From the NCBI GenBank assembly GCA_037074615.1, contig CM073522.1:30874962-30938961 (forward strand): a DNA stretch of 64,000 nucleotides. The letters are read 5' to 3'. Each line of letters opens with the position of its first letter. Positions within the stretch are counted from its first letter, which is position 1. The stretch is from Leucaena leucocephala. Its lineage: Eukaryota > Streptophyta > Magnoliopsida > Fabales > Fabaceae. The notes below the pieces were generated by a model. The model saw nothing but the letters and a program-made list of their open reading frames with translations. It was not told the DNA's origin and did not search any database. Shown piece after piece: positions 23,039 through 32,257 of the stretch. The position numbers and the translations under genes are program-made.

Positions 23039-24767
23039 TCTCACTCGACAATATCTTACTCTCAAGCTCATTTTGTTTCAATTTATATACTAGATATTTT
23101 TTTCCACTCAACATTACGTGGTGTAAGTTGTGATATTTTTAATTAATAAAAAATATTGAAGAGAATACGATTTGGAAATTAACAAACAGATAACAAATAA
23201 TAAAAGAATAACAAGCTGACTTTTTAACTTAGATTAAGGCTGTCTCTCCTTGTTAATTAAATTTAAAAATATGACCAATGGACATGGTAGGAATCAATAT
23301 TATATTGATTAATTAAATTAACCTTTTTTTTATAATTGGACAAAGGCTTAGAGAGACCCTGTTTAAAAAAACTAAAACTAAAGCTAGCTTTCTATATTTA
23401 TATAGAGTTTAACATCAATCACCCTGAAAATAATTTTGTAGCCTTATAACATAAAAATTCCTTATCAGTTAAAAGTTATGAGTTCAGTTCTACTTATAAT
23501 TTTATGTTGTTAGTTACTGCATTTCTAATTTTTTTAAAATAAAAAGTCATATTGTTCATAATGTATAGATATTCGATTTTTTTTCTTATTTTTTTATTTT
23601 TTATATTAATTTATAATGATAGAAATTGACAAGCCCATGAATTCAATTCAGCCCAATTGATATACATTGCATCGTTAAACAAATATCACCTATCGTGTGT
23701 GGATTCAGCTAGTAAAAAGATAAGACATGTGATCATTTAGAGCGTGTTTAATTCTTGGGAGATACCACTTTATTGTAGTTCTAGTCGTGGCGTTTGAGGA
23801 AGTATCCTAACTCCTGGATACCTAAGTTTACACCTAAGGATAATTGACAGCTCGTTTTACCTGACATTGATATCGTCTAGGAAGAAAAGGGATTTCGCCC
23901 TACCCTTAGATCGTAAGTGAATTCAACCCCTTTTCTAAAATTTTTATATAAAAAAAATCTCACCTCCAAATTCCAAATCCCACCATTTAGTTATAACTAC
24001 AAAGTCTTTCTTTCTTTCTTTACCTAAACCCAAATATTTAAATTAAAAGTTAAACACATTTTATACTTTTAATAAGCTTTAATTTTAATCCTTATAATTT
24101 TAATTCTTATATTTTTAATAAATTTTAGTTTTAATTCCTACATGTAAGTCACATCAGTCATAATCAGGAGTCAGTGACCTACTTAATAGTGTGGCATCAA
24201 CAAAATTAATACTACTATGCTCAAATCTATATCCTTAAAGAACAAAAAATAATAAAAAATATAAAAATTAAAATTAAAACTCGTTAAAAATATAATAATA
24301 TAGAGGCAGTTTAATCCTTAAATTTAACAAAAGAAATACATGAGGTGGGGATTCTCCACATAGAGATACCAAAAGCATTAAAAAAAATGACTTATTTAGA
24401 ACTACAATAATATATAAAAGTAATACAAAAGAAAGTGAACAAGAGAGGATGGAATAACAGAGAACAAACCAAGACCCTTGTCACTTTAATTTACAGAAGT
24501 CTGAATTGATGAGCCTTAATAATGAATAAGAAGCAGTGAAGCTTGTAATTCTTCATGATGAACTAGATGGTGATCGATAGCCAAAGTGAACCAGTTTTGG
24601 TCAAATGGTTTAAGGCAAGTGAAGCTGTGAGCTGTGATTGATGATGAACTGAATCAGAGAGCTATGGAGCTAATATATATCTATATATATATATATATAT
24701 ATATGATCTGCACAGTGAATTAAGAGCAATCAATGGAGGATTCAGGCAAATTCTGGAGATGATAGAA
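23039..24767. other. Spacer between the two peptide loci
   Basis: Contains a unit X copy (23741-23965, listed separately) and a (TA)n run at 24682-24704. No other gene-like frame was seen. The part adjoining 24768 should hold the 3' untranslated region of P1. Confidence 0.45.
23741..23965 (+). mobile_element. Unit X copy without SINE head
   Basis: One of the best-preserved unit X copies: 'gatcatttagagcgtgttta', 'ccactttattgtagttctag', 'atcctaactcctggatacct', 'aagtttacacctaaggataa', 'gacattgatatcgtctagga', and an end with 'cccttttctaaaatttttat' and an A-rich run. No SINE sequence precedes it. Instead, 'agctagtaaaaagataagac' lies upstream, matching the region upstream of the 37806-38080 copy. 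Confidence 0.65.
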
Positions 24768-24923
24768 TCAGAGAAAGGGTGGAATATCTGGGTGCATCAA
24801 GCCATAACCAGTTGTATACAAGAAGCTACGACGATTTATATCGTCGTAGACATAGTGGGCTTCCAAGAAAGTGTTGGAGATGAGGCACAAGAAGATGAAC
24901 AAGTAAGTGGTGATTGGTGCCAT
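24768..24923 (-). CDS. Small secreted peptide P1 (51 residues), family not recognised
   Basis: An intact minus-strand frame from ATG (24923-24921) to TGA (24770-24768). Residues 1-22 form a clear signal peptide: MAPITTYLFIFLCLISNTFL then EA, with a plausible cleavage after Leu-Glu-Ala. The mature part is about 29 residues and has a Tyr/Asp-rich front (HYVYDDIN), an Arg-Arg pair and the C-terminus GYGLMHPDIPPFL. The second locus P2 at 22872-23038 shares the signal peptide, the Asp-Asp pair and the C-terminal pattern GY-x-x-x-HPD-[IL]-P-x-FL up to the same stop. Conservation at start, end and stop between two copies argues for a real, once-duplicated gene. The leader is purine-rich and a TATA/(TAGA)n stretch lies 50-90 bp upstream. 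It has no cysteines in the mature part. Secreted signal or defence peptide is only inference. Confidence 0.5.
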   Translation of the reverse strand: MAPITTYLFIFLCLISNTFLEAHYVYDDINRRSFLYTTGYGLMHPDIPPFL

Positions 24924-24969
24924 TCTCTCTCTTCAATCTCATCCCACCAGTTTCACTTCCAAACTCTCA

Positions 24970-24981
24970 ATATATATATAT

Positions 24982-25016
<35 letters not shown>
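24970..25016 (+). repeat. (TA)n(TAGA)n microsatellite in the P1 promoter
   Basis: Seven TA units followed by about eight TAGA units, 47-93 bp upstream of the P1 start codon. It may contain the core-promoter TATA element. Confidence 0.85.
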
Positions 25017-27173
25017 TAGGGTTAGGTTAAATTTTACTTGAAATTCTGACGTAGGAGTAATATTGTCTATTTTTTTTTAAATTTAATATTACTTTAAAAG
25101 TGTTAACAAAATGAGTAAAATTATCATAACTATTAAAAAATTATATTAACTATTTAAAAAATTAATGTTGTTTGTTAATATTTTTAATGGTTAAGGGTGA
25201 TATTGTTTATTTTTTTAATATTTTTAGGGTAACATTAAGTCTAAAAAAACTTTTGAGGTAATATTATTTTTAGTATTTTTGGGGTAAAATTGGAAGTTAA
25301 AGCTATATATATATATTGCACACTTCTTTGAACAATCACAAATAGTTGGGGGAAAAAAGTAGGGAAATTATGACATATACACACCCCAAAACTTTTATTA
25401 ATGACGGTTTTAAGCAAATTATGGATCCATCTTTTCTGTGTTATAGCTTGTTGATACTTCTTATTAACTCCATGCTGATCCACACACTAAATACATAACC
25501 AATCGATTGTGACTTTACCCAGAAGCATAATAATTGATGTTCGTCACTGTTGTTCCAAGTCCTAGTCACGAGTAATTGGTAAAACGATAAAGGGGAAAGT
25601 TTAAAAAGATGCAATAAGCTTTTGTGTTTGGCTGTATCAAACAAGAGGGAAGTTTCCTGAGAAGTTGCAAAGTGTGTAAATAAGATGGTGACGCAAACAC
25701 ATGTGATTTTATGGACAAAAATGAGAGTCTGTCCAAAGGGAAAATCAGCAAAAGAAGATGCTTGATGAGGAGTGCAACTCTCATGCATCCTCCTTGCTTG
25801 TTAAAGTGGCAACCATTACGATGAAATCACATCCCACAAAGAGAAGAAACTTCACTGTTTGGTATTTATTGCCTAACAAACAAAAGGAAAAATCCAAAAA
25901 AAAATATCATTTGAATTATGAAGTCTAGGTTGGTCACAATATCAATTTAGAATTTTAATTTTTGTAAAAAAAATAGATTAGTCAATATCGTTATCAAAAT
26001 AGTTAAAATCATTACATGTATTGTTAATTTTATTACTAATGTAATGGATGCCCACAACTCAAGGGCGGGCAGCTCCGTCTGTTTCTATAAATATTAAAAT
26101 CTCATATTGATACTTGTAACCAATCTATCCTCTTATATATTAGCATGCCTTTTTTAGAATTTCAGAATTCATATGTAGTTTTAGGGATTTTCCCCAAACA
26201 AAAGCACCCTCTTTTAAAAAAAAAAAAAGTTCACATTTAAAATTTTATTAGTGAAAAGAATCTGGGTTCAAGTATTAATACTATATATGTATGAATTTTA
26301 GAGTATCAGTATTTTATATATATGAAAACATTTCATATCCTTTTAATCAATAAATTTTCATTGATTTTCCATTTTTTGTGAAAAAACTTTAGCTAACATG
26401 GGTCTTGAGCACTCAGATAAGGACGGACCTGATGTTTAAAGAGTGTTTACGAAAAATATTTATAATATTGACCTTATATTCTTAATGAGATTCAAAGGTA
26501 TGTTCTTATAAAATATGAGTTGTATCAGTGTTAACTAAACCAATTTTTGGTTACACATAGCTTTACTAGCTTTGATTGGCTCACCCTATCATGGAACGTG
26601 GCATTCGTCATGTAGGGATTAAAGTTTGATAAGTAGTTTGGTACTGAATCTCAACTTCATAGGTGAATGTATTTAATTTAAGGTTATGATTAAAATATTC
26701 TATAAAATAATTAAATGAGACTCCATCATATATAAATTTGATCTACAAGGTTTTGGTACAACAAAATATTAATAATCTTCTCTTTGGTATTTATTGCCTA
26801 ACAAACAAAAACTGCAAATTTTTTTATAATGTAAAAAGAGGTAATTTGAGTTTCAAGACTCATTAAAATCAAAATAAGATCCATGCATAACTTAAAAAAT
26901 GTTCACAAATATTTATGAATTATTTATTAATAAGTTCCTTATATTTGTAGCTAAATGCAAATAAACACACTTATAAGGCATGAGTCATTTCATTGCTCAA
27001 TTGAACTAATTTTTTGTTATCAATAGTTTCATCCACCATGAATTGTGGTAGGGATTTAAGTTTAGTTTAAGTACTCTTTTTACAAGTGCTAGTTAACTAA
27101 TTTAAATAGATTAAGAAGTATATAATATGAATTTGTCTTTAATTTTTTTTTTTGCCATAGTATTGAGAGTTTA
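25017..27173. other. Intergenic DNA upstream of P1
   Basis: A 115-codon minus frame (25441-25788) and its neighbours resemble no family. A 28-bp perfect direct repeat occurs at 25858-25885 and 26783-26810, described under findings. The remainder is AT-rich without recognised elements. Confidence 0.5.
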
Positions 27174-28044
27174 CACTACAGTAGAAAAGACTTTTTACGG
27201 TGGTTAAAAAAAACTTTTCACACGTGTTTTATGAATAGCGTCAATACTAGCACCATAATAAATTGAAAGATTTCACAGCGATTTTGTAATTACCATGGAA
27301 AGTCACTTTCTACGACAATTTTACTATTAACCGTCATGAAATGTCACCATGCCAACCAACCACTACGGCCACTCTTGTCAAGAGTATCAAATTAGATCTA
27401 TAAAATAAGTCGAAGATCTGGTGAAGAAGTTAAAGGTCCAGAAGCTTCTGCCATTAAAACTCTTCGAATTCCTTCCGATAAGGTTCATCTACCACCATCC
27501 ACCGTTAGCCACCATGGCCACCCTCACCATCAGACTAGATCTAAAAAATAAGTCAAAAAGCGAATTTGAAAATCCAAAAACTTCTGTCATTGAAGTTTTT
27601 CAAGCACCTCCTGATAAGATAGCGAAGAGATTTAAAGGAGTACAGAGTTAAAGACGTGAAGAGAAAAGAAAACTTAAAAATGGCGACGTCGAGTACTATG
27701 ATGACAGAGTAGGTGGTGACGCTGAAAATTGGAGAAAGTACCTATCTTTGGTTGTTGTTAAGGTCTTGAGTGGGCAGGGTTAAACGACTATGAAATTGTG
27801 AAATTATTTGTCGCGATAAAAGTATAAAATTTCAAAAACTTTTACAGTGGTTTTATAAAAAAAATGCCGTAAAAAGATATTTTAACGACGGTTAAAAGAA
27901 TTTTTAACAGCTCTTACTTATAAAATCATTGTTAAAAGTAAACTTTTAGCAACTTAATTACAAAAATGTAACCGCATTTTTTTCCAATGTTTTTCATTTA
28001 ATTTTTGAAAAGTGGTGTCATAAAAGCTATATTTCTTAGTAGTA
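27174..28044 (+). mobile_element. Non-autonomous CACTA-type element (871 bp)
   Basis: Starts CACTACAGTAGAAAA and ends TTTCTTAGTAGTA, a near match to the inverted CACTACAAGAAA terminus (one extra base, last base changed). It is flanked by TTA on both sides (27171-27173 and 28045-28047), the 3-bp duplication expected for CACTA/EnSpm elements. Subterminal words ('acggtggttaaaa', 'aacgacggttaaaa', 'gccgtaaaaagat') recur in both orientations, as is usual for transposase-binding subterminal repeats. The middle has a partial tandem duplication (unit about 143 bp, around 27395 and 27538). The 76-codon frame at 27421-27651 derives from that duplication and is not a transposase. Confidence 0.7.
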
Positions 28045-28047
28045 TTA

Positions 28048-28870
28048 GATTTAGTCATAATTAACTGATTCACTTAGCTTCTTTTATAAATAGAAATACT
28101 TTTAATAGTCTTGTTTCTTTATCAACTTAATGTAAATAAGATTAATAATAAATTGATAAAGGTATATTTGCAACAGTTTTAAGGGATTGAATTGAGAATA
28201 TAAACACAATTTTTTAGGAAATTCTAAAAAAAATATTAAATGATTAAATTGATAAACATTTAGTTCTAAAAGAATAAATAAGATTTTTTTTTAAAGTAAG
28301 CCTAAGGTATTTTTAATGCTAGTCATGAGAACCTCTCCATACATGTCACTAGGAATTAAACATCTAACTAGATGTTTAAAAAATTTAACTAAATACTAAC
28401 AATGCTAAGTTTCATTGTTGAATAAATAAGATTTTATTGGGTTTTATATAGTTAGGATTCAAAGAGGCCCATCTTTGTGAATTGGAAATTAAGTACCTCA
28501 TGGGCTAAAATAAGCCCATTTATAAACTCAGAAAGGGAACAAATCTGCAGTGACTTTTCCAAATTTCCAGCCCACTTAGGATTGGTTATTAATTTATTAG
28601 CAAATTGAAACTCCGAAGTCCAAACTTTATAATTTGTTGTGAGCCCAAAAATTAAATTGACAAAAGACTAAGGATATCATGTGCACAATCAACCCTGTTC
28701 ATCTACAATGTGAATAATCTAAATATTAATAGATACAGTTTGTTAGTTTCACAGAATACAGAGCCGTCTATAGTTATTATGAGACCTGAAACTCCAATAT
28801 ATCTCTAAAGATTAAAATAAACTTGCAGATACTCTAATTAAGTATAATTTGCCTACTACAAGAACATTAT
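28048..28870. other. Intergenic DNA with a GCCCA-rich patch
   Basis: No gene-like frame. The part 28464-28650 holds GAGGCCCATC, CATGGGCTAA, TAAGCCCATT, CAGCCCACTT and GAGCCCAAAA: five GCCCA-type words within about 190 bp and no neighbouring gene to explain them. Confidence 0.4.
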
Positions 28871-29383
28871 GGGTGTGTTTGGAAACGTTGCAAACCATGG
28901 TTTTAAAAGGGCTTTTGACCCAAACCTCGGTTTGGGAAAATTTTAAAACAAACAGACTTATTTATCCATAAGTGCTTTTGGACAAAACCATGGTTTAAAA
29001 CCATGGTTTTGAATAAGCTATTTAAAATAGCTTTTTCAACAGTAAAAGCACTTATGGACTATCTAATTACTATCTTACCCCTACTTTTTCTTACACCCTC
29101 TCTCCTCTCTCCTACTTTTTCTTACACCCTCTCTCCTCTCTTCCCTCTCTCCTCTCTCTTCTCTTTTCTCTAACTCCCTCCTCTCTCTTACTTTAAATCA
29201 AATCATACCTTTTTTAATAATTTACCACCATAAAAAGTCATTCTAAAAATAACTATCTAAACACCTATTTACTCAAAACCATTTTTTTTCCATAAACTCT
29301 TATCCAAAAGTCCTTTTCCATAAGTTGTCCATAAGCCCTTTTTTTCCATAAGCCCTTTTTCAAAATCCTATCCAAACATGCCC
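28871..29383 (+). mobile_element. Tourist-like MITE copy E (513 bp, reference copy)
   Basis: Ends GGGTGTGTTTGG and CCAAACATGCCC, flanked by TAT on both sides (28868-28870 and 29384-29386). Order of blocks: 'aaaccatggttttaaaaggg', 'aaaattttaaaacaaacag', the palindromic 'aaaccatggtttaaaaccat', 'agtaaaagcacttatggact', a CT-rich low-complexity middle, 'aatcaaatcatacc', 'aaaagtcattctaaaaataa', 'tccataaactcttatcc', 'aaaatcctatcc'. It is very similar to copy I (48043-48545), suggesting fairly recent activity. It has no coding capacity and would depend on a transposase elsewhere. Confidence 0.85.
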
Positions 29384-32257
29384 TATATTTCTATCATTCA
29401 CATTTGAAATCTCTTGTTCTTACTAAAGCGTTTGGGATATAATCCCTTTCTAAAATAGTTTTCTTTGTTTCGGGCGGCTGCTTGTACAATAAAAAAATTT
29501 CTTTTCATCTATCTCTCTACCATCATAATTACTAAATAGTACTCATACTAAAAAATATTAATTACTTTATATATTCCTTCTATTACTTAATATAATATCT
29601 AGTTAACTAATTTAGATAGATTAAATAAATTATTTAATTATAACAAATATGACATTATCTTTTCAAAGTATTCATTTATAATGAGATTATATATCAGTTT
29701 ATAAATTAGATAAATTAATTTAAAAAATAATAAATATTAAATATTAAATATATTAATGTCTTATATTTAAGAATATATATAATCCTCCAACTAGTTCCTA
29801 TATTAAGGATCGAATACAGTATTTTACAAGATGACTTATAAACAAGAATAGAAAACCCCTTTAGAAAATACTCACAAGAGTTAGATAACTAATTTATAGA
29901 GATTAAAAAAATTAGTTAAATTAATTATTTTATAAAAAATATATGTTAATTTTCTTAAAATATTATCTTTAATCATCTACATTGGAAAATATCACATTGA
30001 TAGAAATCTTTTTTACTATGAGCAAACAGTAAGAATAGTTTGGAGAAAAATTATAAATTTAAGAGATAAAATAAAGGAAGCCTTATATTTAATATCAAAA
30101 TAAATTTCTTAATTATTCCCTACATTCAGGACTGAAGGGAGTTATTAACAGAGATGGTAAATGAAAAAAAGAGATCATAAGTGGAATAACAGATGAGTGC
30201 ATTATATCTACATATTTACACCCCTCATTTGTTTTGTTTTTTCTTGTGCTAATTCTTTAATACAGTATATACATCTTAAGTGTATAGATTAATTTTTAGA
30301 GAATAGTTTTTGAACAAAAATTAAAAATGTGATTTTAGTGAAAAATATCTTATGAAACTGCTTCTTGAAAACTAGTTTTAAAATGAGGATTTTTCATCAC
30401 AAAGTATTTTTCGAAAATTTTAGATTGTCTGACTACCATATTTTAAAATCATAATTTATACTCTTAAAAATATTTTTTTAGAATTACCTAAAGCCACTTT
30501 TAGTTTTTTCTATATGGTTATATGATTAATTAAATTTAAATATTATCAAGTCTAATATGAGAAGCTTATAGCTATATGAAGCCATTATTGCTGGGAAAAA
30601 TCATGAGTTAGAAAGTAAGTCTGCCTCACGAGAGTGCTAAAATAAATGGCCTTGTAAGATCAGATGTCCAATGGATTTTACTAAAGAGACAATGAAACAT
30701 AACCTTCCTTGTAAACATGGCATCAAAGCTTTACCTACGCTATGCCCCTATTATATTATTCTATTTAAATAATGAAATGGTCCAAACAACTTAGACTTGT
30801 GAAAACGGCATGCTTTGAAAGCGAAGCAGAATCTACCATTTCCCAAGAAAATAATGCCACAAACAAACACAAAAATGTTCCCTTTATTTAAAAATAATAA
30901 TAAAAATAATAATAAAGGGGTTAGGTAACTTTGGTGAAGACACCCGCAAAAGATGGGATTGAAAGGAAAGAGCCACACAAGTCCATGATCCTATAATTTT
31001 TAATGGAATAAATTATTACTATGATGAACATAGACAAGTACAAAATTTGGCCAAAGCGCGATCTTAATTTATGGTAATTAGTGTTAAAACAAACCACGTG
31101 CTCCACAGATCCATTCATTCTCTCTAAAGCTCTGTTGTGGAACTATTGTTCCTCTTGGTTTAAACAATGCAGTCTAAATTTTATGGCGGGAAAGAGGTTT
31201 GCCACTTGGCAATTGAGAAGTTTTCTTATTGTTTCATAATCAAATTTAGATCTATGTTCCATTCTTATTGTAAGGTATTCCCCCATTTCTTTTCATACTA
31301 TCTAAATCATGCAAATCAAAATACTGATAAAAATTAGTTAAAAATAATGAATGTGATGTTTTTATTTATAAGGATAATACATGAAAAGAATAATTAGAAA
31401 AAGAGATGAGAAAGACAAATAATTAATTGTAGTTAAAAATAAAAAAAATATCAACTTTTTAGATAAATATAAATTATGGAGGATCACTACTATATAAGAG
31501 AATATTTATTTATAAAAAAAGACTAGGGGGAGTATCTTTTAGAAAAGGTAGATAGTCTTTATTAAGGGTATTAGTTAAATTTTTCAACACTTTTGTTGAC
31601 AATCATTAACTATGGGAGAGAATGTGTAATAAAATTACAAATATGAAAAATGTTCATCTAAATATGAGTAAACTAAAATATTTATTCTATTTTTAGACCA
31701 ACTTAACGACTTAACATCTCATTAATTTAAGTGAGGTAGTTAAAAATGTCTTAAAATAAAAATGGAAGCGACTAATTTGTAACTTAATTCTAATCGGTGT
31801 TGGGAAAATATGGCTTAAGTAGACAAAATAAGGAAGCATGAGTATAATTATTCAATTACTTTGATACCAAATCAAGTGTTAGAGAATTTTTTTTTTGGCT
31901 GAACAAGTGATATTGAGATAAGATGAGGCCTAACAATAGAAAGTTAAAGATAATATGGAGTATTGAGCACTAACTTAAAAGAGAAACAAGGGCAAATATC
32001 CAAATAAGACATAATTAATTTTTCCCCCCATAAATCATATATTGAGTACAGACAAGACCAGAGAAACAGAGAATGACTTGAAAAAGAAAAGAAAGCACAC
32101 TGCAAAAGAAGAAGAAGATTCAAAAGGAAAATGCTTCAAAAGACGAGGGGAGGGGATTACAAAAGGCTCCCTATGTCACATGAACAGACTCATCTCTTCA
32201 AGCATTTTGTTCCCATTTGAATTTTTTGAAACATTAATTAATAATTAACAGATTTTT
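29384..32257. other. Intergenic DNA downstream of the aquaporin
   Basis: AT-rich, with no gene-like frame. The part closest to 32257 should contain the aquaporin 3' untranslated region. Short open frames at 30751-31118 and 32042-32248 look like chance. Confidence 0.5.

Noticed and set aside
24970..25016. Regularly repeated units that could be mistaken for a CRISPR-type array
   Set aside because: Simple tetranucleotide microsatellite in a plant nuclear sequence; no spacer structure anywhere in the window.
25441..25788. 115-codon and 72-codon minus frames upstream of P1
   Set aside because: No family similarity, no consistent composition, and no paralogue; more likely promoter-side DNA of P1.
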